DNA of 64,000 nt from Caulobacter segnis (GCF_023935105.1 NZ_CP096040.1:1736001-1800000); one strand, 5' to 3'; shown: positions 25,567 to 34,545, counted from the stretch's first letter. Program-made: numbers and translations. The notes: generated by a model not told the origin, from the sequence alone.

Positions 25567-26756
25567 GCCGAGAGTTTGGCCAGGCGCGGAACGGCGAGGC
25601 GCACGGCCTCGTCCCGCGCGAAGAACCGGATTTCGATGCGCGCCCCGCCGTTGCGACGGTTGCTGATGCTGACCTCGCCGCCGTGCGCGTCGGCCAGCGC
25701 CTTGACCACCGACAGGCCCAGGCCCGATCCGCCCGTGGCCCGCGTGCGGGACAGGTCCGCGCGCCAGAAGCCCTCGAAGGCGCGATGGTCGGCCGGGAAG
25801 CCGGGGCCACGATCCTCGATCCGCAGGACGCACTCGTCGTCCTGAACAAAGGTGCGAACGGTGAGCCGGCCGCCCTCGGCGGCGTAGCGACGGGCGTTCT
25901 CCAGTACAGCCCGCAGCATCTGCCGGACGCGGGCCGGGTCGGCGCGAACCAGGGCTGGGGCCAGCTCCATCTCCAGCCTCATGCCAGCCGCCGCGAAGCC
26001 CGACGCCAGGGCGTGCAGCACCGACGCGGTCTCCCCGGCCAGGTCGCAGTCGGCGACCTCCAGGGCCAGGGCGCCGGTCGAGGCGAGACTGACCGTGCGC
26101 AGGTCGTCGATGATCCGCGACAGGTCGTTGACCTGGGTGAGCAGGGCCCGCATGTGGGCGTCGTCGCGCGGGAAGACGCCGTCGAGCGCGCCTTGTATGT
26201 AGCCGCTCAGCACCGTCAGCGGCGTGCGCAACTCGTGGGCGATCGAGGCGGTCTGGAAGCGCATGCGCCGCTCGGATCGCTCCAGCGCCTCGGCCTGGGC
26301 GTTGAAGCCGTCGACGAGGCCCTGCAACTCGCGGGTCAGCTTGGGCGGGGGGACGATGCGGTGGCCGAAGTCTCCGGCGCCGATCTTCTTGGCCCCGTCG
26401 GCCACGGCGATGATGGGCGCGGCGAAGCGCGCGCCGAGGCGACGAGCCAGCCAGACGTAGACGATGATGACGATCAGCGACAGCAGCGCCACGCCGGCAT
26501 AGCTGAGCACCACGGCCCGCATCTGCTCGTGCGACATGGTCTTGAGCAGCGCCAGCATGTCGGCGTTGGACGGGACCTCGTTGCGGTCCAGCTGGTCGAT
26601 AGCGTGGACCAGGCGCGCGGGGATGCGGCTCTTGATCTCCAGCTCGATCAGCTTGTCGATGCCGGACGAGGCGGTGGCGATGAAGGCGACCGCGCCGGCC
26701 AGCATCCACGCGATGGAGACGCTCAGGCGACGAGCGAGGGTGGGGGCGGCCTTCAC
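25563..26756 (-). CDS. Membrane sensor histidine kinase (BaeS/EnvZ type)
   Basis: 397 residues. TM1 about 12-32, a short periplasmic loop, TM2 about 84-106, then HAMP (RLGARFAAPIIAVADGAKKIGAGDF), a HisKA box with IAHELRTPLTVLSGY (phospho-His about residue 205), and a HATPase with the N box VLENARRYA, G1 DRGPGF and G2 GGSGLGLSVV. The ATG at 26756 overlaps the response regulator stop (26753), so the pair is coupled: regulator first, kinase second. The stimulus is unknown; the loop is about 50 residues without obvious ligand motifs. Confidence 0.93.
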   Translation of the reverse strand: MKAAPTLARRLSVSIAWMLAGAVAFIATASSGIDKLIELEIKSRIPARLVHAIDQLDRNEVPSNADMLALLKTMSHEQMRAVVLSYAGVALLSLIVIIVYVWLARRLGARFAAPIIAVADGAKKIGAGDFGHRIVPPPKLTRELQGLVDGFNAQAEALERSERRMRFQTASIAHELRTPLTVLSGYIQGALDGVFPRDDAHMRALLTQVNDLSRIIDDLRTVSLASTGALALEVADCDLAGETASVLHALASGFAAAGMRLEMELAPALVRADPARVRQMLRAVLENARRYAAEGGRLTVRTFVQDDECVLRIEDRGPGFPADHRAFEGFWRADLSRTRATGGSGLGLSVVKALADAHGGEVSISNRRNGGARIEIRFFARDEAVRLAVPRLAKLSA

Positions 26757-27448
26757 GCGCCGGCCGCCAGGCGATAGCCCACGCCGCGCACGTTGACGAC
26801 GAAGCCGATCGCGCCGGCCCCCTCCAGCTTGCGCCGTAGATTGCTGACATGGCTGTCGACGGTGCGCTCCAGGGCGTCATTGTCGGGCAGGCAGGCGTCC
26901 AGGATCTCGGCGCGGCTCAACACGCGCATCGGGGCGTTCAGGAACCGCACCAGGATGCGGAACTCGCTGAGCGTCAGGTTCAGGGGCGCGGGGCCGACCT
27001 CGGGATCGATCACGCGCGCCAGGTGCGCCGACAGGTCCGCCTCGATCGGGCCGTGGCGCAGCACGCCCGCCCGCGCCGCGCCGCTGGTCCGGCGCAGCAC
27101 GGCCTTGACCCGGGCGACGACCTCGGCGGGGTTGAACGGCTTGACCACATAATCGTCGGCGCCCATCCGCAGGCCGGTCAGGCGGTCGATGTCCTCGGCC
27201 ATGGCGGTGGTGAAGATCACCGGCGTGTCGCCGCGCCGCCGCACTTCGGCCAGCACGGCGAAGCCGTCCTTCTTGGGGATGTTGACGTCCAGCAGCAGCA
27301 GGTCGGGGTTCAGGCTGCGGTGCTGCTGCAAGGCCGTCTCGCCGTCGGCGGCGCAGATCACCCGCAGACGCTCGCGCTCCAGATAGGTCTGCAGGATGCG
27401 AGCGATGTCGGGGTCATCCTCGACCACGCAGATCAGCGCATTTTCCAT
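26753..27448 (-). CDS. OmpR-family response regulator
   Basis: 231 residues from the ATG at 27448 (MENALICVVEDD), preferred over a longer frame without receiver similarity. Receiver: acidic pair EDD (about 10-12), phospho-Asp in LLLDVNIPKKDGF (about 55), Thr in FTTAM, Lys in VKPFNPAE. The C-terminal winged helix ends in SHVSNLRRKL and VRGVGYRLA, the OmpR/PhoB type. Partner of the coupled kinase. The divergent outer-membrane protein gene 264 bp away is a candidate target. Confidence 0.94.
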   Translation of the reverse strand: MENALICVVEDDPDIARILQTYLERERLRVICAADGETALQQHRSLNPDLLLLDVNIPKKDGFAVLAEVRRRGDTPVIFTTAMAEDIDRLTGLRMGADDYVVKPFNPAEVVARVKAVLRRTSGAARAGVLRHGPIEADLSAHLARVIDPEVGPAPLNLTLSEFRILVRFLNAPMRVLSRAEILDACLPDNDALERTVDSHVSNLRRKLEGAGAIGFVVNVRGVGYRLAAGA

Positions 27449-27711
27449 TCTTTCGTCCTGAGGCGTGAGCGGCGATGAGGGCGGGCGATCCTGGCCCGGG
27501 ACTGTCGAGGTTTCGCGGAGGCCCGGCGAAGGCCTCGCGAGCCTACGCAAGGCTGGACGATCGGCGTTCTGGCAAATGAAATACTCTTAAGGTTGGGCCC
27601 ACACGATCTCCACACTTCCCGCGCAGGCCCTCCACGGCCCGCCGTCACCAAGGCTGCATCCAAGCCGGTGATCCCAGTCGGCGGTCGTCAACGAAGGATG
27701 GAGTCTCTCTT

Positions 27712-28356
27712 ATGTCGAAGAAAACCACGCTCATCGCCGCCGCCCTGCTGGGCTCGGCGCTCGCCGCCCCGGCCATGGCCCAGTCGACCGACGCCAGCAG
27801 CTTCACCGGTTTCTACGGCGGCGCCGAAGTCGGCTACGCCAAGCCCAAGACCAAGCTGGAACTCACCCCGAAGACCGGCGCGCCCGTCTCGGGCAAGGCC
27901 GACAAGACCGGCTTCGATTACGGCGGCTTCCTGGGCTATGGCGCGGTGGTCGGCGACGACTTCTACGTGGGCGCCGAGGCCAGCCTGGGGGCGGGCGGCG
28001 GCAAAGCCTCGCGTAGCCTGGCCGGCAACAAGGTGACGGTCGATCCGGGCCTGCGCTACGGCCTGGCCGCCCGCGCCGGTCTGGTCGTGGCCGACGATGG
28101 CCTGCTGTACGGCAAGGTCGGGCTGGAGCGCCGCAAGGTCGAGACCTCGATCCTGGGCGCCAAGAAGAAGGTCACCGAGAAGGGCCTGGTCTACGGCCTG
28201 GGCTACGAGCAGAAGCTGACGCCGAACATGTCGCTTCGCGGTGAGGTGCTGCGGGTGAAGTATGACGACAAGGTCGCGGCCTTCTCGAGCGGCGACAAGG
28301 TCAAGCTGGACGGGACCGAGACGCGCCTGAACCTTGGGGCCGTGATCCGCTTCTGA
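27712..28356 (+). CDS. Small outer-membrane beta-barrel protein (porin-like family)
   Basis: 214 residues. Signal peptide about 1-24 (AAPAMAQ). The rest alternates hydrophobic and polar residues with many Gly/Tyr/aromatic belts (FTGFYGGAEVGYA, FDYGGFLGYGAVVGDDFYVGAEASLG) and ends in VIRF with the terminal Phe needed for barrel insertion: an eight-stranded OmpA/Omp25-like barrel. The start has an upstream AAGGATGGAG ribosome site. Divergent from the OmpR-type regulator. The inverted repeat at 28368 follows the stop. Confidence 0.88.
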   Translation: MSKKTTLIAAALLGSALAAPAMAQSTDASSFTGFYGGAEVGYAKPKTKLELTPKTGAPVSGKADKTGFDYGGFLGYGAVVGDDFYVGAEASLGAGGGKASRSLAGNKVTVDPGLRYGLAARAGLVVADDGLLYGKVGLERRKVETSILGAKKKVTEKGLVYGLGYEQKLTPNMSLRGEVLRVKYDDKVAAFSSGDKVKLDGTETRLNLGAVIRF

Positions 28357-28367
28357 GGCGGGCGCCG

Positions 28368-28405
28368 GGCGTCATCCCGCCTCCTGCCCCGCGCGGGATG
28401 ACGCC
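28368..28405. repeat. Perfect inverted repeat between convergent genes
   Basis: GGCGTCATCCCGC (28368-28380) pairs with GCGGGATGACGCC (28393-28405) across 12 nt. No T-run follows on either strand, so it is a REP-like element or an imperfect bidirectional terminator. Confidence 0.55.
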
Positions 28406-28410
28406 TGTCC

Positions 28411-28783
28411 CTAGCTGACCTGGACCAGATGGCGCAGGCCTTGCTCCATCTCGTCGATCACGCGTCCCACCGAGGGGTCTTGGCGTGAAAGGTGGGCATA
28501 GTCGTCGAGAGGCGAGGCGGGTTCGATCAGGTCCATCCCAAGACGCTCGGCCGTCACGCCGACGGCGAAGAGGGCGGGCGCCAGGGCGCAATCGGCGATC
28601 GTGAGCTGGTGGCCCAGAGCATATCGCGGTCCCTGCACCACACCCTCGAGCATCGCAACGCCGGTCAGCAGCTCTTCCACAGCCCGCCGGTGGCGGGACC
28701 ACGTCGATCGGCAGCCCCTTGGCGCGGATCGCGATGCGGACGCGCGCCGCGAAGGGCGACACGGGAAGGCTAATCAGATCCAT
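28411..28783 (-). pseudogene. Glutathione S-transferase remnant with internal deletion
   Basis: The frame starting at ATG 28783 encodes a normal thioredoxin-like GST start (MDLISLPVSPFAARVRIAIRAKG), then PIDVVPPPAG, and should continue to the cis-Pro and SNAI-type motifs. Instead, at about residue 34 the sequence jumps into another frame with a GST C-terminal helical domain (VEELLTGVAMLEGVV, ALGHQLTIADCALAPALFA, ending LRHLVQVS, stop 28411). Roughly 80-90 residues of the middle are missing and the frame changes at the join. A deletion pseudogene; the C-terminal 89 residues alone remain open from a GTG at 28680. It lies immediately downstream of the acylase gene. Confidence 0.7.
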
Positions 28784-28785
28784 GC

Positions 28786-30963
28786 CTACTGCCCGGGACG
28801 ATAGGTCTTCACGGCGTGCTTCTTCAGGTCCTCGGGATAGAAGTAGACGTCGCGCAGGTTGCCGATCGCGTAGCGCTGGGCCTGATCGTTGAAGTGCGGC
28901 GAGGTCGGATCGCCGCTTTCGCCGCCGGCCGAGACGGCGCGAGCCCGGACCTTGTCGCCGAACTCGACGACCGCGACGAAGCTGTTGCCCAGCGTGCCAT
29001 AGTACTTCTTGGTCCCCGGCCAGCGCTTGGCCCCGAACGAGGCCAGCGAGCCCCATTGCGCCGAGGTGAACGGCACCGGGATGCTGGGCTTGGCGTCGTC
29101 GAACCTCTGGACGATCGATCCGTCGTTGCGCTGGAAGCGGTTGATCTGGCCCCACGGCGTCTTCCACGATCCGAAGTCGGCCGTCAGGCGGTCGGAGGCC
29201 TCGGCCAGGGCCGCCAGCTTCTCGGCGGGTGTCAGCGTGTCGGCCATGTAGTCGTAGGTGTTGAGCCCTTGCGCCTTGGCCGCCGGCGCGGCCTTGGCCC
29301 ACATCGCCTCGCCCCAGAACACGGCCAGGGACGTCTCCGTCGAGCGCGCCGACCACTTGCGGTCCCAGGCGCCGAGCGCCGCGACCTGCTCGGCGACCTT
29401 GGCCTTCGTTGGATCGCCGTCGGGCGTGGCGGCATAGGCTGCCTCCAGGGTCGGGATCAGCCGGGCGAAGGCGGTCAGGTACGGGTCGTAGGCCTTGTCG
29501 ATCAGCCCGCCCAGGGTGAGGTTCTTCGCGTCCTTCAGCACCAGGTCGGCATGGAGGCCGCGCGGGTTCTCACCGAAGGTGTCCATGTACTTCGGATAGT
29601 CGGCCTTCTTTGGGCTATAGGGGCCGGCGGCCGTGTAGGGCCAGTTGTTGGTGTTGAAGACCCAACCGTTCGGAGGGTTCAGCACGCGCGGGACCTTGTC
29701 CAGCGAGGTCAGGCCCTTCCAGTCGGTGGCCGGGTCCGAGCCGTCGACCGGCTTGGTGTAGTCGAAGCGGTCGTCGCGCACCGGGATGAATTGCGGGTGC
29801 AGATAGGCGATCTCGCCCTTGCTGTCGGCGAACAGGGTGTTGTTCGACGAATTGGCCTTCAGCTGCGCCACCTTCATGAACGACGCGTAGTCGGTCGCCT
29901 TGGTGCGCAGGAACGACTGCTGCAGGGCCGCGACCGGCTTGTTCATCAAGGCGATGCTGATCCACTTGCCGTCCTCTTCGCGGACGATCGGGCCGTGGTG
30001 GGTCTTGAAGACGGTGAAGCGCCTCGTGGCCATCGTTCCGTCGGCGGCGCGGTAGGGGACGGCGATCACCTCGCTCTTCAGCGGGCGCAGTTCCTTGCCG
30101 TACTTGTAGAACCGCTGGCCGTTCTTTTCGACGATGGTCTCGGCGAACTCGTCGACCACGTCGACGCCGCTGGAGGTGTGCATCCAGCCGGCCTTGGCGT
30201 TGAAGCCCTGGTAGATGAAGAACTGGCCCCAGGTCGTGGCGCCATAGGCGTTCAGGCCCTGGTCGCTGGAGACCTGCATCTCCGACCGGAAGAAGAAGCT
30301 GGTGTGCGGGTTGATCAGCAGCAGGGCGTGGCCGTCCAGCGTCAGCTTCGGCGCGATGGCGAAGCCGTTCGAGCCCGTGGGCTCCTTGAACAGCAGGCCC
30401 TTCTCGTCGGCGGTCATGGCCAGTTGTCGCTGGCCGTAGAAGGCTTCCAGCTGGGTCAGGGCCACGCGCTCGATGTCGCCGCCGATGCTGCCTTCCGAAA
30501 AGCTCAGCGCCATCCAGGGCTCGAAGCGCTTGATGACCTTCGGCTTCACGTCCGGATGGGTCGCCAGGTAGAAGTTCAGCCCGTCGGCCCAGCCGTTCAT
30601 CAGCGCCTTCAGCCAGGGCGGGGACTTGGCGTAGTCGGCCTTCAGCACGGCGGGGTCGATGAACAGCTTCTGGCGCAGGTCGGCCCAGATCGCCGTCTCG
30701 CCCTCCGCCTCGGCCGTCCGGCCCAGCGCGGTCATGAAGTTGGTTTCGACGCGGTTGAAGTCGTCCTCGGCCTGGGCGTAGGCCATGCCGAACACCGCGT
30801 CGGCGTCGGTCTTGCCGTGGATATGGGCGATGCCCCAGTCGTCGCGGGTGATCGAGACGGCGGCCGCGCGGGCCTGAAGGCGGGAGAGGTCATCGGCGCG
30901 GGCGGGCGCGGCGGCGGCCGTCAGTACAGCGACCGAAACCAAGGCCATCGATAGTTTGCGCAT
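28786..30963 (-). CDS. Penicillin acylase (S45) family N-terminal nucleophile hydrolase, acyl-homoserine-lactone acylase-like
   Basis: 725 residues from the ATG at 30963 (MRKLSMALVSVAVLTAAAA), a proper signal peptide; upstream in-frame codons belong to a palindromic repeat and are not used. Alpha chain, then the autocatalytic site TGSNGFAIAP with Ser198 as the expected N-terminal nucleophile of the beta chain, and NPHTSFFF (about 215). The beta chain also has a GNSFVAVVEFG region and an N-rich segment (LKANSSNNTLFAD) forming the oxyanion-type pocket. Closest by look to the aculeacin/AHL acylase (PvdQ/QuiP-like) branch. Periplasmic amide hydrolysis, for example of acyl-homoserine lactones or lipopeptides; substrate uncertain. 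Confidence 0.88.
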   Translation of the reverse strand: MRKLSMALVSVAVLTAAAAPARADDLSRLQARAAAVSITRDDWGIAHIHGKTDADAVFGMAYAQAEDDFNRVETNFMTALGRTAEAEGETAIWADLRQKLFIDPAVLKADYAKSPPWLKALMNGWADGLNFYLATHPDVKPKVIKRFEPWMALSFSEGSIGGDIERVALTQLEAFYGQRQLAMTADEKGLLFKEPTGSNGFAIAPKLTLDGHALLLINPHTSFFFRSEMQVSSDQGLNAYGATTWGQFFIYQGFNAKAGWMHTSSGVDVVDEFAETIVEKNGQRFYKYGKELRPLKSEVIAVPYRAADGTMATRRFTVFKTHHGPIVREEDGKWISIALMNKPVAALQQSFLRTKATDYASFMKVAQLKANSSNNTLFADSKGEIAYLHPQFIPVRDDRFDYTKPVDGSDPATDWKGLTSLDKVPRVLNPPNGWVFNTNNWPYTAAGPYSPKKADYPKYMDTFGENPRGLHADLVLKDAKNLTLGGLIDKAYDPYLTAFARLIPTLEAAYAATPDGDPTKAKVAEQVAALGAWDRKWSARSTETSLAVFWGEAMWAKAAPAAKAQGLNTYDYMADTLTPAEKLAALAEASDRLTADFGSWKTPWGQINRFQRNDGSIVQRFDDAKPSIPVPFTSAQWGSLASFGAKRWPGTKKYYGTLGNSFVAVVEFGDKVRARAVSAGGESGDPTSPHFNDQAQRYAIGNLRDVYFYPEDLKKHAVKTYRPGQ

Positions 30964-30975
30964 ATGCCCCCTCAA

Positions 30976-31083
30976 CCGCTCATCCCCGCGAAAGCGAGGA
31001 TCCAAGCCGAGTTTGGAGGGGATTTCCAGCCCGCGCCACAAGCCGAAAGTCAGCTTGGGTCCCGCTTTGCCGGGGATGAGCGG
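30976..31083. repeat. Palindromic repeat element (GAAAGC/GCTTT type)
   Basis: Left arm CCGCTCATCCCCGCGAAAGC from 30976 and right arm GCTTTGCCGGGGATGAGCGG ending at 31083 are near-perfect complements enclosing about 50 bp. Related to the elements at 52535 and 61174. Located between the acylase start and the 3D-protein stop. Confidence 0.7.
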
Positions 31084-31103
31084 ATTTGGGATCGAGCCGC
31101 GTG

Positions 31104-31625
31104 CTACTGCGGCGGGCAGCCCTTGAATTCACCGACGGTGCTGACCGACAGGTTGGACAGATCCACGCTGCCCAGGGCCTTCATCGAGGCGGCGCCGAAG
31201 CCGCTGAACAGGTCGAGTTTCAGGCCCTTGATCGCGCCGCCGATGTCGGAAGCGTACCAGTAGCCGTCGTGCTTGCCGCCGTCGGGCATCGGCAGGCCGA
31301 CGGTTTCCTTGATGAAGATGACGGTGCGGCGCGGGATCACCTTGGGATCGACCGCGACGGTGCGCATGGCCGCGACCTTGCAGCCCAGCGAGTCGAACGC
31401 GCGGATGCCCTTGGCGCCGGCGTGATACATCGTCGCCCGCATCTTGAAGTCGACCGAACCGGGCAGGGCGCCGGTCAGAGCCGAGGTGATCAGGTCGCCC
31501 AGGGGATCGACGCGCGTGGCCGAGGCGGGCGCGGAGTCCGCACCGGTGGCGGCATTGGCGAGGGCGGGAATGGCGAATGCGGAGATGACCGCGGTGGCCA
31601 AAATTCCGGCGAGTTGGCGTCGCAT
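31104..31625 (-). CDS. Secreted 3D-domain protein
   Basis: 173 residues from the ATG at 31625 (MRRQLAGILATAVISAFAIPALANA), giving a clean signal peptide. The C-terminal 120 residues look like the 3D (Asp-Asp-Asp) domain shared with MltA and Gram-positive Rpf-like lytic transglycosylases: MRATMYHAGAKG, FDSLGCKVAAMRTVAVDPKVIP, IFIKETVGLPMPDG and WYASDIGGAIKGLKLDLFSG. The expected D-x-G-G and D-x-F motif residues are present. Likely a cell-wall-acting or wall-binding periplasmic protein. An apparent disulfide pair of two Cys (about residues 81 and 170). Exact activity unknown. Confidence 0.78.
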   Translation of the reverse strand: MRRQLAGILATAVISAFAIPALANAATGADSAPASATRVDPLGDLITSALTGALPGSVDFKMRATMYHAGAKGIRAFDSLGCKVAAMRTVAVDPKVIPRRTVIFIKETVGLPMPDGGKHDGYWYASDIGGAIKGLKLDLFSGFGAASMKALGSVDLSNLSVSTVGEFKGCPPQ

Positions 31626-31826
31626 CGAGGGGGACCTCTTATCGGCGTTGTCTGTCGGGCGGCGTCTGGTTAGCCCCATCACGGCTCTGTGACAACCCCA
31701 GGGGCTGGTCCACACCCGGCCAAGCTCGCTCGTTGCGCGAAAAAACGGCAAGGATTCAGAGGCTTGAAACTGCGCTGTAAAGACTCACTTTTTTCCGATT
31801 AGGAAGCTTCACGGAGGGAACCCATC

Positions 31827-32453
31827 ATGACGCTGCGCATCTACGGCGACTCGATTTCGGGCAACTGCCTGAAGGTGAAGTGGACGGCAGAGCGTCTGCA
31901 TCTGCCCTTCGAATGGATCGAGACCAGCGTCTTGAAGGCCGAGACGCGAACGCCAGAGTTCATGGCCCTGAATCCGGCGGGTCAGGTTCCGCTGGCGATC
32001 CTGGAGGACGGCCGGCCGCTGTCGCAGTCCAACGCCATCATGCTGCACCTGGCCGAAGGCTCGGCGCTGGTCCCTGTCGACGCCTACAAGCGGGCCAAGA
32101 TGTTCGAGTGGCTGTTCTGGGAGCAGTATAGCCACGAGCCCTATGTGGCGGTCGTCCGCTTCCAGGTCGCCTATCTGGGCAAGGCGCGCGAGAGCCTGGA
32201 AGCGCGACTGATAGAACGGGGCGACGCCGCCTTGGCGCGCCTGGAAACACAGCTGCAACAAACGCCCTTTCTGGTCGGTGAGCGGCTGACCCTGGCGGAC
32301 ATCGCCCTGGTGGCTTACACCCGCGTGGCGCACGAGGGCGGGTTCGACCTTTCGCAGTATCCGGCCGTGACGGACTGGGTAGGGCGGATGGAGACCGCGC
32401 TCGGCATTATCCGATCCCTTGGAGTTCTTCCTTGCGTCTGTCGACCAGCCTGA
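31827..32453 (+). CDS. Glutathione S-transferase
   Basis: 208 residues. N-terminal thioredoxin fold with RIYGDSISGNCLKVKWTAERL (Ser near residue 9-11 as the likely catalytic Ser/Tyr position), PAGQVPLAILEDG with the cis-Pro, and SQSNAIMLHLAEGS binding glutathione. C-terminal helices end with FLVGERLTLADIALVAY, the N-capping box of GSTs. The ribosome site GGAGGG lies 7-10 nt before the ATG. The 3' end overlaps the nuclease gene by 22 bp, so the two may be translationally linked although functionally unrelated. A second, deleted GST lies at 28411-28783. Confidence 0.92.
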   Translation: MTLRIYGDSISGNCLKVKWTAERLHLPFEWIETSVLKAETRTPEFMALNPAGQVPLAILEDGRPLSQSNAIMLHLAEGSALVPVDAYKRAKMFEWLFWEQYSHEPYVAVVRFQVAYLGKARESLEARLIERGDAALARLETQLQQTPFLVGERLTLADIALVAYTRVAHEGGFDLSQYPAVTDWVGRMETALGIIRSLGVLPCVCRPA

Positions 32454-33460
32454 AAGTCCTCGCCCTCGCCGCCGCGCTGTCGGCGCCGGCCGCTTCGGCC
32501 TTCGCCTGGGGCGCCGCGGGCCACCGCGTCGTCGGCGTGGTCGGCGCCCAGAGCTTGCCGTCCGACGTGCCGGCCTTCCTGCGTACGCCCGAAGCCATCG
32601 CGGCGATCGGCGAGTACGCCCGCGAGCCGGATCGCTGGAAAGGCGCAGGCAAGATCCACGACACCGACCGCGACAGCGCCCACTTCCTGGACATCGACGA
32701 TCAGGGAAAGATGTTCGGCGGGCCGGCCTTCACCGTCGCCACCCTGCCGCCGACCCGCGCCGACTATGAAAAGGCCCTGCAGCCCGCCGGCGTCGACAGC
32801 TGGAAGGCGGGCTACCTGCCGTATTCGATCATCGACGGCTATCAGCAGCTGGTGAAGGACTTCACCTACTGGCGCATCCTGAAGGCGGTGGTGAAGACCG
32901 AGAAAGACGCCACCAAGCTGGCCTACTACAAGGCCGACCTGACGCGCCGCGAGGCCCTGCTGCTGCGCGACCTGGGCGTCTGGGCCCACTATGTCGGCGA
33001 CGGCAGCCAGCCGCTGCACCTGTCGGTGCACTACAACGGCTGGGGCGACTATCCCAACCCCAACGGCTACACCAATTCGCGCTCGATCCACTTCCAGTTC
33101 GAGGGGCCGCTGGCCAAGGCGCTGGGCGACGAGGCGTCGGTCAAGGCGCTGGTGCCGGCCTACAAGGCCTGCGAATGCTCGATCGAGACCCGGGTCGTCG
33201 GCTATCTGACCGACACCTGGAAGCAGACCGAGCCGCTGTACCAGCTGGAAAAGGCCGGCGGCATGGTCGAGACCGACCCGCGCGCCAAGGCCTTCGTCCA
33301 GGCCCGCATCGCGGCCGGAGCCGCGGCGCTGCGCGACCTGGTCACCGACGCCTGGCGCGAAAGCGCCAACGGCAAGATCGGCTATCGTCCCGAGATCAGC
33401 GTGGCGGACGTCGAGGCCGGCAAGGCCGACCCGTGGTTCGACCTCTACGGCAAGGACTGA
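32432..33460 (+). CDS. S1/P1-type nuclease (zinc-dependent, secreted)
   Basis: 342 residues from a TTG at 32432, supported by a GGAG eight bases upstream and by the signal peptide it gives (about 1-25, ASAFA). Cleavage leaves an N-terminal Trp (WGAAGHR); the free N-terminal Trp and following His are zinc ligands in this family. Other ligands: HDTDRDSAHFLDID (about 70-85) and WAHYVGDGSQPLHLSVHYNGWGD (about 187-209), with the conserved H-x-x-x-D and H. It cleaves single-stranded nucleic acids, with 3'-nucleotidase activity. Periplasmic or exported, useful for phosphate scavenging. Overlaps the GST gene. Confidence 0.9.
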   Translation: MRLSTSLKVLALAAALSAPAASAFAWGAAGHRVVGVVGAQSLPSDVPAFLRTPEAIAAIGEYAREPDRWKGAGKIHDTDRDSAHFLDIDDQGKMFGGPAFTVATLPPTRADYEKALQPAGVDSWKAGYLPYSIIDGYQQLVKDFTYWRILKAVVKTEKDATKLAYYKADLTRREALLLRDLGVWAHYVGDGSQPLHLSVHYNGWGDYPNPNGYTNSRSIHFQFEGPLAKALGDEASVKALVPAYKACECSIETRVVGYLTDTWKQTEPLYQLEKAGGMVETDPRAKAFVQARIAAGAAALRDLVTDAWRESANGKIGYRPEISVADVEAGKADPWFDLYGKD

Positions 33461-33468
33461 GGTTGCTG

Positions 33469-33927
33469 ATGCTGGCGTTCGGGACGCCCGTCGAAGGGCT
33501 GGTCTATCGCGATCGCCGCGCCGCGTTCGGGGTGGCCGAGAATGGGCAGGGCAAGATCGCCCTGGCTCAGGTCATCAAGCCTGGAAAGGCGCCGTATTTC
33601 GACCTGCCCGGCGGGGCGGTGGACGGTGACGAAACGGAACGGGAAGCCGTCGCCCGCGAGTTCGGCGAGGAGACCGGCCTGGTGGTCGAGGCCGGGTCCC
33701 TGATCGAGACGGTGTCCCAGCACTTCCTGAAGTCCGACGGCGAGCCGGTCCGGAACTTCGGTGGGATCTATGTCGTGAAGGTCACGGGCGAGACGCCCGG
33801 CCTCAAGGTCGAGGACGACCATGCGCTGGTCTGGCTGGACCCGCGCGACGCGGTGGTCGCCCTGCGCCACGACGCCCATGCCTGGGCGGTCGCGGCGTGG
33901 ATGCGCAGGGGTTCGGCCCCTCTTTAG
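33469..33927 (+). CDS. Nudix hydrolase
   Basis: 152 residues from the ATG at 33469 (MLAFGTPVEGLVYRD); an alternative TTG lies six bases upstream. The Nudix box GGAVDGDETEREAVAREFGEETG (about 46-68) satisfies GX5EX7REUXEEXGU with all glutamates needed for metal binding. It hydrolyses nucleoside diphosphates linked to another moiety; the substrate cannot be told. The start is nine bases past the nuclease stop, so the two are probably co-transcribed. Its stop overlaps that of the convergent UrcA-family gene by four bases. Confidence 0.9.
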   Translation: MLAFGTPVEGLVYRDRRAAFGVAENGQGKIALAQVIKPGKAPYFDLPGGAVDGDETEREAVAREFGEETGLVVEAGSLIETVSQHFLKSDGEPVRNFGGIYVVKVTGETPGLKVEDDHALVWLDPRDAVVALRHDAHAWAVAAWMRRGSAPL

Positions 33928-34271
33928 TTCGCCGCCAGGGCGATGTTGGCGCCGGCGCGCTGGGCGACCCGCAGGTCGGCGGCCTGCTGCTCGGTCATGG
34001 CGTCCTTCAGATCCTCGGCGAAGTCCATGCGGCAGGCGCGGGCCGACAGACCGCGCAGACCGCGGTCCGAGCAGACGCGATGCGCCGCGACATCGACCCG
34101 ACGGACGAACTCGCGGGCGTCGGCCGGCTGGGCCAGGCGCAGATCGCCGACGGCGATGCGGGCCACCGGCTGAGCGCGTTCGCCAGCATGGGCGGCGGTC
34201 AGGCCGATGATCGGGGTGGCGGCCAGGGCCAGGGCGGCGATGGCGGCGATGCGGTTGACGGTCTTGCTCAT
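33924..34271 (-). CDS. UrcA-family secreted protein
   Basis: 115 residues, ATG at 34271. Signal peptide about 1-29 (IIGLTAAHA). The remainder has the UrcA pattern: ARIAVGDLRLAQPADAREFVRRVDVAAHRVCSD ending with RACRMDFAEDLKDAM, with two cysteines likely disulfide-bonded. UrcA proteins are small periplasmic proteins known from Caulobacter; function unknown. Convergent with the Nudix gene and overlapping it by 4 bp. Confidence 0.85.
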   Translation of the reverse strand: MSKTVNRIAAIAALALAATPIIGLTAAHAGERAQPVARIAVGDLRLAQPADAREFVRRVDVAAHRVCSDRGLRGLSARACRMDFAEDLKDAMTEQQAADLRVAQRAGANIALAAN

Positions 34272-34513
34272 GATCTTGTCCCTCTCTTGTGTGGCCGCCC
34301 GAGGCGATCCGTTGAGCGAGGGTGTAGACTTGGCTGGCGAGGAACACCCGTTACGAGTGCTTCATGACGTCGAATTAAGTCTATGAAACACAAGTAATAT
34401 TTCCGAAAATTTAGAATGGCGCCGACATCGCCGATGCAGCGTCGATCCTCGGCGGTCTCGTAAAATCCCATGGGTGTCGGTCTTGCGGCGGCGTCGGCGC
34501 GCGCCTAGCTGAT

Positions 34514-34526
34514 GTTATATTATAAC
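34514..34526. promoter_or_regulatory. Zur-box-like palindrome upstream of the MerC-domain gene
   Basis: GTTATATTATAAC is a perfect 13-bp palindrome with a central T, matching the core of the classical Zur box (TGTTATAnTATAACA) and preceded by TG as in the consensus. It lies 20 bp before the MerC start, in a position to overlap the promoter. The rest of 34272-34545 shows no gene. Confidence 0.6.
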
Positions 34527-34545
34527 GCATCGACTGGAGAACCGC

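Noticed and set aside
28368..28405. Rho-independent terminator
   Set aside because: A good stem but no T-run on either strand; kept as an inverted repeat only.
28816..30954. A 712-codon plus-strand open frame opposite the acylase gene
   Set aside because: Same reason; the minus strand carries a signal peptide and all S45 acylase motifs.
34268..34471. 67-residue minus-strand frame upstream of the UrcA gene
   Set aside because: AT-rich intergenic DNA, no coding bias, no ribosome site or domain.
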